Assembly: GCA_944385625.1 (NCBI GenBank)
Contig: CALWXZ010000002.1
Coordinates: 1-62,590, forward strand
Origin: an uncultured Flavonifractor sp.
Lineage (GTDB): Bacteria > Bacillota > Clostridia > Oscillospirales > Oscillospiraceae
Length of the DNA: 62,590 bases
Direction of reading: 5' to 3'
Each line of letters starts with the position of its first letter. The stretch's first letter is position 1. The notes under the pieces were generated by a model. The model was given only the letters and a program-made list of their open reading frames with translations. It was not told the DNA's origin and searched no databases. Positions 44,172-52,205 of the stretch are shown in pieces. A program made the translations under genes and the position numbers.

Positions 44172-44993
44172 ATGGCGATTGTGAAGGTCAATTTCTTTTC
44201 CGAGTCCCTGCTGCGCATGGTGAATTTTATGGCGGTGATCCCAATCGACAAGCGGGAGATGGACGGCGAGAGCCTGCGCAGCAAAGAGCAGCCTCTGAAG
44301 ACCCTGTACCTGTTCCACGGGCTCTACGGCGGAGAATACGACTGGCTGACCAGCACCCGCATTTTCAAGTGGGCCAAGGACCGGAATCTGGCGGTCATTC
44401 TGCCGGCGGGGGAGAACAGTTTTTACAACAACACCCTGCACAACTACTACGGTACCTTTGTGGGGGAGGAGCTGGTCCGCTTTACCCGCACCATGTTCCG
44501 CCTGTCCGACAAGCGGGAGGACACCTTTGTGGGCGGCCTGTCCATGGGGGCGCTGGGGGCTTTCTACAGTGCCTTCCGCTATCCAGACACCTTCGGCTAT
44601 GTGGGCGCGCTGTCCACTGCCGCGCTGGCGGGCGGTTATCCTCCGGACGAGGGGGCCGGTGTCGGCCTGATGGACCGGCGCTCCTTTTTTGAGACGGTAT
44701 TCGGCCCTGAGACGGATTTTGCAGGGAGCGGGGCGGATTATAACCAGCTGGCGCGGGACATGGGGAAGAGCGGCAAGCCCCTGCCCAAAATCTTTATGGC
44801 GGTAGGGAAGGATGACCCGCTGCTGGAGGTCAACCGGGCCTATCATGGGGTGCTGGAGCAGGCGGGGATGTCTGTGGACTACCGGGAGGACGAGGGAGCC
44901 CATGACTGGGCCTTCTGGGATAGGAATCTGTACCGCTTCCTGGAGTGGCTGCCGGTAGAGCGCCATCCCGCGGTCAAAATTTACGACTTCTAA
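44172..44993 (+). CDS. Alpha/beta hydrolase, tributyrin-esterase/esterase D type
   Basis: Serine esterase (273 aa). The oxyanion region is YLFHGLYGGEYDW, the nucleophile is in GGLSMGALG, the acid is in VGKDDPLLE and the base is the histidine in GAHDWAFWD. No signal peptide is seen, so it acts in the cytoplasm. It has a short SD (GGAGATGACGAT) and no sigma-54 promoter of its own; it may be read through from the upstream operon. It could release an acid from an ester substrate, or hydrolyse S-formyl or other thioesters. Confidence 0.85.
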   Translation: MAIVKVNFFSESLLRMVNFMAVIPIDKREMDGESLRSKEQPLKTLYLFHGLYGGEYDWLTSTRIFKWAKDRNLAVILPAGENSFYNNTLHNYYGTFVGEELVRFTRTMFRLSDKREDTFVGGLSMGALGAFYSAFRYPDTFGYVGALSTAALAGGYPPDEGAGVGLMDRRSFFETVFGPETDFAGSGADYNQLARDMGKSGKPLPKIFMAVGKDDPLLEVNRAYHGVLEQAGMSVDYREDEGAHDWAFWDRNLYRFLEWLPVERHPAVKIYDF

Positions 44994-45008
44994 GTGTGCC
45001 AGAAAGTT

Positions 45009-45050
45009 ATCTGTGAAATGGCACACCCGCAGGTGTGCCATTTCACAGAT
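45009..45050. promoter_or_regulatory. 18-bp perfect inverted repeat, putative activator site
   Basis: ATCTGTGAAATGGCACAC (45009-45026) is repeated in inverted form at 45033-45050 around CCCGCA. Its inner half-sites TGGCACAC/GTGTGCCA match those at 35023 and 38157. It lies about 70 bp upstream of the -24 element at 45098, and TTTGACACA follows at 45059. It could also fold in RNA, but it lacks a T-run, so an activator site is the better reading. Confidence 0.6.
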
Positions 45051-45097
45051 GAAACGATATTTGACACAGATTGACCCCTGTGGAGCCGATACCAAAT

Positions 45098-45112
45098 TGG
45101 CATTTAGCTTGC
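45098..45112 (+). promoter_or_regulatory. Sigma-54 promoter for the CMD-MaoC-OYE operon
   Basis: TGGCATTTAGCTTGC matches the consensus, 38 bases before the ATG at 45151. The open frame extends across it, so earlier starts are excluded. Confidence 0.85.
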
Positions 45113-45150
45113 TATATCATAGAGTGAATTTGAACTATGGGGGGATCCAC

Positions 45151-45942
45151 ATGGAAAAACAATGGTCCAATGAGCAGCAGGAGGCAAAGCAGAAATTCAT
45201 CGAGGCGAGAGGTGCCTGGAAATGGAGTCCCATGTGGGACACCATTCTGGAGCTGGACCCCAGCATCGTGGCCTCTTACGCCCGCTACTCCTCCGTGCCG
45301 GATAAGCGGAATTATCTGGACATCCGGATGCGAAAGTTTATCTGCATCGCTATTGACAGTGTCACCGGCTGTCTCAATGCCAACGGCCTGAAAAACCACA
45401 TGAAGCACGCCCTTCAGCTGGGAATCGACGTCAAGGAGATCCTGGAGGTGCTGGAGATCACCTGTATGGTGGGCGTCACTACCCATCAGATGAGTGTGCC
45501 CCTCCTGGTGGAGGAACTGGGCCGCCGGGGGATCTGCGTCCCGGCCATGGAGCTGGATGAGAAGCAGAAGGCGCTGAAGCAGGCCTACATGGACAAGCAC
45601 AATGGCTGGTGGTCCGAGGAGAAGGAAAACATCCTCAAGCTGGACCCGGAGTACTTCGAGACCTTTAACGACTTTGAGGCAGGTCCCTGGGAGCACGGTC
45701 CCCTGTCCCCCAAGGAGAAGGAGTTGATCTACCTGGCGGTCCACGCCGCCCCGGTCACCCTGCACAAAGATGAAGTGCGGCGCCACATCGCCAACGCCCT
45801 GGAGCTGGGCGCCACCATCCACGAGATCGTGGATGTGCTTCACATCGTCAGCACCCTGGGGATCCACGCCGTCACCATGGGCGTCCCCATTCTGAAGCAG
45901 GCCATGGAAGAAGTGGCTGCGGAACAGCAGCAGAACGTCTGA
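45151..45942 (+). CDS. Carboxymuconolactone-decarboxylase-like protein with two CMD repeats
   Basis: Protein of 263 aa with two tandem CMD/AhpD-fold helical repeats: about 20-125 (RMRKFICIAIDSVTGC, HMKHALQLGIDVKEILEVLEI) and about 150-255 (LSPKEKELIYLAVHAA, HIANALELGATIHEIVDVLHI). Single-repeat relatives decarboxylate carboxymuconolactone or act as peroxidatic AhpD; the CxxC of AhpD is not evident. A decarboxylase, isomerase or redox role is open. It is the first gene after its sigma-54 promoter and is followed by a MaoC hydratase and an Old Yellow Enzyme. Confidence 0.82.
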   Translation: MEKQWSNEQQEAKQKFIEARGAWKWSPMWDTILELDPSIVASYARYSSVPDKRNYLDIRMRKFICIAIDSVTGCLNANGLKNHMKHALQLGIDVKEILEVLEITCMVGVTTHQMSVPLLVEELGRRGICVPAMELDEKQKALKQAYMDKHNGWWSEEKENILKLDPEYFETFNDFEAGPWEHGPLSPKEKELIYLAVHAAPVTLHKDEVRRHIANALELGATIHEIVDVLHIVSTLGIHAVTMGVPILKQAMEEVAAEQQQNV

Positions 45943-45964
45943 GATCATATAGGAGGGAATCAAA

Positions 45965-46900
45965 ATGGCAAACATCGAAAAAGTGGATTGGCACACCCGT
46001 CCCACCCCGGACTTTGATTCTATCATCGGTAAGGGCCTGGGCCCCCGGTATTTTGAGTACACCTGGCGGGACGTGATCCTGTACGCCCTGGGTGTGGGCT
46101 GCACCAAGGACGACCTGCCCTATGTGTGGGAGGGCCACCCCAACGGCCTGAAGGCCCTGCCTTCCTTTGTGCTGACCGCCTACCTCAACGCCATCACTAT
46201 GCAGCCCCAGCGCCGGGTGCCCTACGCCCCCAACGAGATCCCCGGCGACCTGATTATCCAGGCCCTGGACGGCTACATCCCCAACCGGCTGCATATGGGC
46301 ATTGACTTCATCATGCACAAGCCCATCGATCCCCTGTGTGGAAAGATCCTGACGGAGGACTGCGTGGAGGAGATCTTTGACTGGGGCGAGAAGGGCGTGG
46401 TCAACCAGTGCAAGATGGAGATGTACGACATCGCCGGCAACCCCGTGTGTACCCTGCGCAGCCAGCATCTGATCGCCGCCTTCGGCAACAATGGCCGTCC
46501 CAAGTATGTCTCCAACAAGATGGACTATCCCGACCGGGCGCCCGACTTCGAGTGTGACGACCACATCGCCGACAACCTGGCCGCGCTGTACCGTCTGACC
46601 GGCGATACCTACACCACCCACATCGATCCCGAGGTGGGCAAGGGCTACGGCTACAAGGGCGCCTTTATGCCCGGCCTGTGCTCCGCCGGCTTTGCCGCCC
46701 GCCTGGCCATCCAGGCGGTCATTCCCTATCAGCCCGAGCGGGTGACCCATGTTGCCACCCAGCTGAGAAGCGTCACCTTCCCCGACACGCCTGTACACTT
46801 CCAGGCCTGGAAGGTGGGCGAGGGCAAGCTGATCTACCGTATGCTCAACAAGGAGACCGGAAAGGCCATCGTGGACAACTGTCTGCTGGAGTATCAGTAA
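45965..46900 (+). CDS. MaoC-type enoyl-CoA hydratase (hydratase 2-like)
   Basis: Double hot-dog hydratase (311 aa). The N-terminal half has YALGVGCTKDDLPYVWEG, and the C-terminal half the hydratase-2 motif LYRLTGDTYTTHIDPEVGKGYG with the catalytic Asp and His, then MPGLCSAGF. The asparagine-proline usually found inside the motif (GDxNPxHID) is replaced. It would hydrate a trans-2-enoyl-CoA to an (R)-3-hydroxyacyl-CoA. It lies 22 bases after the CMD gene with AGGAGG before its ATG. Confidence 0.88.
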   Translation: MANIEKVDWHTRPTPDFDSIIGKGLGPRYFEYTWRDVILYALGVGCTKDDLPYVWEGHPNGLKALPSFVLTAYLNAITMQPQRRVPYAPNEIPGDLIIQALDGYIPNRLHMGIDFIMHKPIDPLCGKILTEDCVEEIFDWGEKGVVNQCKMEMYDIAGNPVCTLRSQHLIAAFGNNGRPKYVSNKMDYPDRAPDFECDDHIADNLAALYRLTGDTYTTHIDPEVGKGYGYKGAFMPGLCSAGFAARLAIQAVIPYQPERVTHVATQLRSVTFPDTPVHFQAWKVGEGKLIYRMLNKETGKAIVDNCLLEYQ

Positions 46901-46929
46901 TACCAGGTACACCGGAGGAAATGGGTAAA

Positions 46930-48843
46930 ATGAAGTATACAAAACTGTTGTCTCCCGCAAAAATAGGGCGTCTGGAGCTGAAGAACCGGACCATTATGGC
47001 CCCCATGTCCGCGGCGTTGGGCAACCCCGACGGTACGGTGTCCGATCCCCTCATCGCCTACCTCACCGCCCGGGCGGACGGCGGCATTGCCATGATTATT
47101 ACGGAATACTGCTTTGTTACCGAGGAGGGCCGGTCCTCTGACCACCAGATCTCCGTCACCGACGACGGAAAGATTCCCGGCCTGAGGAAGCTGGTGGACG
47201 CGGTCCACGCTCACGGAGCCAAGATTTGCCTGCAGCTTCAGCACGGCGGCCGCCGCTCCATGGTAAAGGTGATGGCGCCCTCCGCCATTATGAAGCAGAC
47301 CGACCGGGTAAAGCCCTATGAGATGACCACCCAGGATGTCTATGACCTGATCGATGCCTTCATCGCCGGCGCTGTCCGTGCCCAGAAGGCCGGATTCGAC
47401 ATGGTGGAGGTCCACTGTTCCCACGGGTATCTGCTCAACGATTTTGTCTCTCCCAGCGCCAATCGGCGGACCGATGAGTTCGGCGGAGGCCTGACCGGAC
47501 GGGCCAAGGCTCCGGTTATGATTATTCAGGGCATTAAGGAGGCCTGCGGCGCCGATTATCCGGTGAGCGTCCGCCTCAACGGAGAGGATATGGTCTCCGA
47601 CGGCAACCTGGGCCGGGACTCCGCCGCCCTGGCCATGCTGCTGGAGGAGGCCGGCGCCGACCTCATCGACGTCTCCGGAGGTATGAATGGCGTGGGCTAC
47701 GGCATTGCGCCTGCTGCTGTGAGAACCGGCTATAACGCCGATCCCGCCGAGGAGATCCGCAAGGTGGTGAACATCCCTGTGGCGGTGGCTGGCCGGATCA
47801 ATGAGCCTGAATATGCCGAAAGCCTGCTGCGCAAAGGAAATGTGGACTTTATCACCCTGGGTCGGGCCCTCTTTGCCGATCCGGACTTCGTCAACAAGGC
47901 AGCGGCCGGGTTGGAGGAGGAGATCTGCCCCTGCGTGGGCTGCCTGCAGCGCTGCTACGGCAGTTACGGTCATGGCGGTCAGTTCAGAGGGTGCATGGTC
48001 AATCCCTTCTCCATGCGGGAGACCGTGCTCAAGCTGGAGCCCGCCCAGTCGCCCAAGAAAATCGTGGTGGTGGGGGCAGGTATTGCCGGTATGGAGGCCG
48101 CCTGGACCGCCGCCGCCCGGGGACACCAGGTGGAGCTCTTTGAACAGGGCAGCTACCCCGGCGGCCAGTTCAAGATTGCCGCCATCCCGCCCCACAAGCA
48201 GATGCTGGCCCGCGCCTGTGTCTACTACAGCAAAATGTGCAAAAAGTACGGCGTGAATATGCACTATAACACCAGGGCTGACCGGGCTCTCATTCAGTCT
48301 CTGAACCCGGATGCGGTCATCGTCGCCACCGGCGGCGATCCGCTGGTTCCCGGCATCCCCGGCCTGAAGGAGTCCGGATACATCGCAAACCGGGAAATCC
48401 TGCTGGGCCGCATTGCCCCGGGCAGCAAGGCCCTCATCCTGGGCGGAGGCCTGCAGGGCGCGGAGACTGCCGACTTTATGGCTGAACATGGCTATGAGGT
48501 CACCATCATTGAAATGCGGGAGGCCATCGCTATGGATGACCATCCTGCCACCCAGAAGCTGCTGCTGGAGCGGCTGACCGGCAACCATGTGCAGATGATT
48601 ACCTCCGCCACCGTCAAGCAGGTCTTCCCGGACGGTGTGGACTATGAGAAGAATGGCCGGATGGAGTCCCTGAGAGGGTTTGACAGCATTATCCTGGCCT
48701 TCGGTACCCGTTCCAATAACGCGCTGGCGCAGGAACTGGAGGGCCTGGAGGACGCTCAGGTTGTGGTGGTGGGCGACGCGGTCAAGGCCGGCAACGCTGT
48801 GGAAGCCATCTATCAGGGCGCGGTGCTGGGCGCCGGTATCTGA
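46930..48843 (+). CDS. Old Yellow Enzyme family Fe-S flavoprotein (FadH/BaiCD-like enoate reductase)
   Basis: Three-domain flavoenzyme (637 aa). An N-terminal FMN barrel (LLSPAKIGRLELKNRTIMAP, QLQHGGR, HCSHGYLLNDFVSP) is followed by the 4Fe-4S motif CPCVGCLQRC ... CMVNP, an FAD domain (VVVGAGIAGMEAAW) and an NAD(P) domain (LILGGGLQGAETADF). Relatives reduce 2,4-dienoyl-CoA, enoates or steroid enones. ATG 46930 is 11 bases from GGAGG; the ATG at 46921 is too close to it. With the hydratase before it, reduction of an unsaturated acyl-CoA or cyclic enone is likely. A terminator follows. Confidence 0.92.
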   Translation: MKYTKLLSPAKIGRLELKNRTIMAPMSAALGNPDGTVSDPLIAYLTARADGGIAMIITEYCFVTEEGRSSDHQISVTDDGKIPGLRKLVDAVHAHGAKICLQLQHGGRRSMVKVMAPSAIMKQTDRVKPYEMTTQDVYDLIDAFIAGAVRAQKAGFDMVEVHCSHGYLLNDFVSPSANRRTDEFGGGLTGRAKAPVMIIQGIKEACGADYPVSVRLNGEDMVSDGNLGRDSAALAMLLEEAGADLIDVSGGMNGVGYGIAPAAVRTGYNADPAEEIRKVVNIPVAVAGRINEPEYAESLLRKGNVDFITLGRALFADPDFVNKAAAGLEEEICPCVGCLQRCYGSYGHGGQFRGCMVNPFSMRETVLKLEPAQSPKKIVVVGAGIAGMEAAWTAAARGHQVELFEQGSYPGGQFKIAAIPPHKQMLARACVYYSKMCKKYGVNMHYNTRADRALIQSLNPDAVIVATGGDPLVPGIPGLKESGYIANREILLGRIAPGSKALILGGGLQGAETADFMAEHGYEVTIIEMREAIAMDDHPATQKLLLERLTGNHVQMITSATVKQVFPDGVDYEKNGRMESLRGFDSIILAFGTRSNNALAQELEGLEDAQVVVVGDAVKAGNAVEAIYQGAVLGAGI

Positions 48844-48858
48844 TTCGGTTTTATCCAA

Positions 48859-48898
48859 GAAGAAGGCAGACCCCGATTGGAGTCCGCCTTCTTCTTTC
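48859..48898 (+). terminator. Terminator of the CMD-MaoC-OYE operon
   Basis: Stem AGAAGAAGGC/GCCTTCTTCT (48859-48868 and 48887-48896) with inner pairing, followed by a short pyrimidine run, 15 bases past the OYE stop. Confidence 0.65.
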
Positions 48899-48922
48899 TG
48901 CCGCGGAGCCGGATAGACAAAA

Positions 48923-48950
48923 GCGGTGTGGGGCACTTGCCCCACACCGC
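48923..48950. terminator. Bidirectional terminator between convergent OYE and TRAP operons
   Basis: A perfect 13-bp stem GCGGTGTGGGGCA/TGCCCCACACCGC with loop CT is followed by TCTCTTTT on the plus strand and TTTTGTC on the minus strand. Confidence 0.85.
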
Positions 48951-48957
48951 TCTCTTT

Positions 48958-50880
48958 TCAGCTGAGCGCTGCTTTGTTCAGACGTCTGCTCCGGCTCAGG
49001 TGGAGGATCAGAAACGCACTGAAGGTCAGGATGCCGATGAGATCGGCTACGGCGGCCCAGTAGAAGAAGGAGATACCTGCGATTGCTACCAGCAGCCGCT
49101 CCAGCTTGTTCAGGCTGATCTTGCAGTGTCCGATGATCAGAATGGTGATGGCGATGACGCCCAGCAGGGCCATCACGCAGTCCCAGCTGGAGGACAGGAT
49201 GCTGCCGCTGTCAAAGAGGATGCCCCGATATGCCATCAGGAAGGGGATAACAAACATGGGGAAGCCGAATTTGACCGCCCGCACGCCGATATCCATAGGC
49301 TTTGCACCGGAAATACCGGCGGCCGCATAGGCCGCCATACAGACCGGGGGCGTGATGTTGGCGCTTTGGGCAAACCAGAAAATAATCATATAGGCGGTCA
49401 GGATGGGCAGACCCATATTGACCAGACCGCTTCCGGTCACAGCGATCATAATGATGAAGGCCGGGGTGGTGGGAAGGCCCATACCCAGAACAAAGCCCAG
49501 AACCATTACCAGAAGCAGGGCCAGGAAGAGCTGGCCGGCGGCCAGATTCATCAGCATACTGGAGAAGGTATAGCTCAGTCCCGTCAGGGTTACCGAGCCG
49601 ATCACCAGTCCGGCGCAGGCGCAGCAGATGGAGGTGGAGGCGATGCTGGGCGCGGCTGCCTTGATTCCATCCAGAATGAAGGTGACACGGCCGAGTCCTT
49701 TTCCACGGATGATGCCAAGCAGCACCAGGGCGCCCACGGCAAATACGCCCGCATACACCACCGTCAGGCCGCTGAAGACGATAAGAATTACCAGCAGCAG
49801 GAGGGGAAGGGCGGCTGCGCCCTCTCGCCGAAGCACATCTCTGGCCCGGGGAATGTCCTCCGGCGGAAGACCCGTCATACCCTGCTTTTTGGCCTGAAGG
49901 TCGGCTTCCAGAAAGAGGGCACCGTAAAACAGAAGCGCGGGGATGATGGAGATCAGCACCACCTGGGAGTAGGGAGCCCCTGTCAGCTCGGCGATGAGGA
50001 AGGCCCCGGCGCCCATAACGGGCGGCATCATCTGCCCGCCGGTGGAGGCCACTGCGGTGATGGCTGAGGCAAAGGGGGCGCTGTAGCCCGCCTGGCGCAT
50101 CATGGGAATGGTAAAAGAGCCGGTGGCCACGGTATTGGCGACCGCACTGCCGCTAATGGAACCGAAGAGCATACTACACAGCACAGAGATTTTGGCTGTG
50201 CCTCCCACAGACTTACCGCACAGGGCCTTGGAGATATTGATGAAGAACTGACCTACACCGGTGCTCTCCATCAGGCCGCCCATCAGCACAAAGAGAAACA
50301 CGGTGGATACCATGGTAGTCAGGGCGGAGCCGTAGATGCCCTCGGTACCGGCATAGAACATACTGACCACCCGGGAAAGGCTGAACGGGGAAGTGCCGAA
50401 TTTTCCGGGAATCAGGTGGCCGAAGAAGGTGTACAGGATAAAGACGGCGGCGATGACCGGCATGGCCCATCCGACCTTCCGACGGGTGGCTTCCAGGATC
50501 AGCACGATGAGCATGACGCCCATAACCATATCCAGCGGGCTTAAACCGGCGTATTTCAGCTTCATCTCATAGTTGAACAGGATCATGTACAGATTGGATG
50601 TTCCGGCCAAAACCATCAGCAGAACGTCCAGGGCCTGCTTCCATTTGGGCGCTGAGATTTTTGGGAAAAAACACATAGCCATGACCAGCATCAGGAAGAT
50701 TCCGAGAATCTCCATCTGCCCGATGGTGCTGAAGATGTAATAATACACCATGATACCGGTCAGCACCGTGGCGATGATCAGGTAGATCACCCGGAAGAGT
50801 CCCTTTTCCTCCTCCTTGCTGCCAGCAAAATCGTCTAAAATCAGCTGACTGCCGGAATTTTTTGCTTCTGCTCCTTTCAT
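48958..50880 (-). CDS. TRAP transporter fused 4TM/12TM permease (TAXI type)
   Basis: Fused DctQ-DctM membrane subunit (640 aa) of a TAXI-TRAP secondary importer driven by an ion gradient. Signature stretches are ATRRKVGWAMPVIAAVFILYTFFG, SGSAVANTVATGSFTIPMM, GGQMMPPVMGAGAFL and GMGLPTTPAF. The gene lies 21 bases after the TAXI binding-protein gene. Carboxylates are usual substrates. Its promoter region upstream of 51882 has a sigma-54-like element, so it may serve the same pathway as the plus-strand operons. Confidence 0.93.
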   Translation of the reverse strand: MKGAEAKNSGSQLILDDFAGSKEEEKGLFRVIYLIIATVLTGIMVYYYIFSTIGQMEILGIFLMLVMAMCFFPKISAPKWKQALDVLLMVLAGTSNLYMILFNYEMKLKYAGLSPLDMVMGVMLIVLILEATRRKVGWAMPVIAAVFILYTFFGHLIPGKFGTSPFSLSRVVSMFYAGTEGIYGSALTTMVSTVFLFVLMGGLMESTGVGQFFINISKALCGKSVGGTAKISVLCSMLFGSISGSAVANTVATGSFTIPMMRQAGYSAPFASAITAVASTGGQMMPPVMGAGAFLIAELTGAPYSQVVLISIIPALLFYGALFLEADLQAKKQGMTGLPPEDIPRARDVLRREGAAALPLLLLVILIVFSGLTVVYAGVFAVGALVLLGIIRGKGLGRVTFILDGIKAAAPSIASTSICCACAGLVIGSVTLTGLSYTFSSMLMNLAAGQLFLALLLVMVLGFVLGMGLPTTPAFIIMIAVTGSGLVNMGLPILTAYMIIFWFAQSANITPPVCMAAYAAAGISGAKPMDIGVRAVKFGFPMFVIPFLMAYRGILFDSGSILSSSWDCVMALLGVIAITILIIGHCKISLNKLERLLVAIAGISFFYWAAVADLIGILTFSAFLILHLSRSRRLNKAALS

Positions 50881-50901
50881 TGTTGTCCCCCTTTCCAGAT
50901 G

Positions 50902-51882
50902 TTATCCGCCGATTCCATGGTCCAGATAGTACTGCTCCGCGCCCGGGTGAAGGGGGACGCTTCCTGCACAATCCGGTCCAAAGCTCCACTGATTGAAGTT
51001 GGAGTTGGTGGTTTTCAGAGAATCCAGGTTTTCGTGGATAACCTGCGTCATCTGATAGACCTCATCCTCCGGCATATCGCTGCGCACCGCCAGCATACAG
51101 GGGACGGATACCGTGAGGATATCCTGATCGATCCCGCTGTAGGACCCGCCGGGGATCACAGCTTCCACTGCAAACTCACATTCCGCCATGATCTGCCCGA
51201 CTTCCGCCTGACTTAGGGCCAGCAGCTTGATGTCCACGTTGGTCATGGCCTCCATCAGGCTGGAGTTTCCTGCGCCCATCAGGGAGATCACCGCGTCCAC
51301 CTTGCCGTCCTGAAAGGAGGTAAAGCCTGGACCGATACCCACCATGTCTACACGGCTGAAATCGCTGTACGCCAGTCCAAGTGCCTCCAAAATGAAACGC
51401 GTTTCAAATTCCGCGCCGGAGCCCGCCGCACCCACCGCGATGGAGTGGCCCGCCAGATCCGCAACGGATTCGATGCCTGAGTCCGCTCTTACCGCAATGG
51501 TCATCATGGAGGGGGCCCCGGCGGCAATGGCCGAAATGCCGGTATACTGTTCCGTATAGGGCTCCGTCCCGCCAGCGGCGGCAAAGTAGGCGAAGGAGTC
51601 GATAAGCCCTGCATCCGCCTGCCCCGTGCAGATCAGGACATCATTTTCCATGGCTCCGGTGGTGGCCTGAACCGAGCAGGACGAGATGAAGTCCAGCTGT
51701 TCCCACAGTGCCGCGATGGGTGTGATCTGCAGGTAGTAGGCTCCGCTGGAGGAACCGCTGGCGATGGGAAGAATCCTGCCGCTCTCCCCGCTGCAGCCGG
51801 ATAGCAGCAGGCCGGACAGCAGCAGGACGGCGGCGGTCAAATGGTTCATCCGTGGTTTTGTGTGCTTTGATGGGTGACGCAT
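50902..51882 (-). CDS. TAXI-family TRAP substrate-binding lipoprotein
   Basis: Extracellular binding protein (326 aa) with a type II signal peptide and lipobox LLSGC. The TAXI opening ILPIASGSSSGAYYLQITPIAALW, then ATTGAMEND, HSIAVGAAGSGAEF and the C-terminal HPGAEQYYLD are typical. AAGGAGAGG lies six bases before the ATG. It is co-transcribed with the fused permease. It replaces the more common Thr-Ala-x-x-Ile wording with related residues, so the ligand may be unusual. Confidence 0.88.
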   Translation of the reverse strand: MRHPSKHTKPRMNHLTAAVLLLSGLLLSGCSGESGRILPIASGSSSGAYYLQITPIAALWEQLDFISSCSVQATTGAMENDVLICTGQADAGLIDSFAYFAAAGGTEPYTEQYTGISAIAAGAPSMMTIAVRADSGIESVADLAGHSIAVGAAGSGAEFETRFILEALGLAYSDFSRVDMVGIGPGFTSFQDGKVDAVISLMGAGNSSLMEAMTNVDIKLLALSQAEVGQIMAECEFAVEAVIPGGSYSGIDQDILTVSVPCMLAVRSDMPEDEVYQMTQVIHENLDSLKTTNSNFNQWSFGPDCAGSVPLHPGAEQYYLDHGIGG

Positions 51883-51976
51883 CTGTTTCCTCTCCTTTTT
51901 GACACATGGTGTGCGGCGGGTATTGCTTGGAAAGAATGCTCATGGATATCCTTCCTAGTCAAGTGTCAGATTGACT

Positions 51977-51991
51977 GCAAAAATTTGTCCA
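51977..51991 (-). promoter_or_regulatory. Probable sigma-54 promoter for the TRAP operon
   Basis: On the minus strand TGGACAAATTTTTGC keeps the GG and GC at -24/-12 spacing but has A for C at the fourth base. TTTGACACATGGTGTGC, an inverted half-site pair like those of the other promoters, lies at 51899-51915 between it and the start codon. Confidence 0.55.
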
Positions 51992-52090
51992 GGCAGTGAG
52001 TAGGCGAGTCCCTCATCCAGGACATTGGGGTATTTTGACAGATATAATGCCTGCACCACCTTTTTATGAATGGAAGAATTGAAGTAAAAA

Positions 52091-52136
52091 ACAGGCAGAG
52101 AAATTGGATGGAATGGATAATCCAATTCTCTGCCTG
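52091..52136 (-). terminator. Terminator of the flavodoxin operon
   Basis: A 17-bp stem with one bulged base (arms 52092-52109 and 52120-52136) is followed on the minus strand by TTTTTT. It lies about 70 bases past the last gene of the flavodoxin operon. Confidence 0.8.
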
Positions 52137-52167
52137 ATGATGAAGCGAGAGTTACAGCGTATCATCT

Positions 52168-52194
52168 GCTGCGGCCGGCATAACCGGCCGCAGC
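52168..52194 (-). terminator. GC-rich hairpin just after the S-layer flavodoxin gene
   Basis: A perfect 11-bp stem GCTGCGGCCGG/CCGGCCGCAGC with loop CATAA lies 11 bases past the stop. Without a T-run it may be a 3' stabiliser ahead of the terminator at 52091. Confidence 0.5.
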
Positions 52195-52205
52195 GTCTAT
52201 AAACA

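Noticed and set aside
46894..48945. Minus-strand frame of 683 codons opposite the Old Yellow Enzyme gene
   Set aside because: The plus-strand gene has full FMN, Fe-S and FAD motifs and a ribosome site; the antisense frame has neither.
29686..51991. Interpretation of the island as a bile-acid 7-dehydroxylation (bai) operon
   Set aside because: BaiF-like, BaiCD-like and SDR genes are present, but no CoA ligase BaiB, no 7-dehydratase BaiE and the sigma-54 control, aldolase and CMD genes do not fit.
52030..52055. TTGACA next to TATAAT upstream of the TRAP region
   Set aside because: The two boxes are only about two bases apart, so they cannot form a sigma-70 promoter together.
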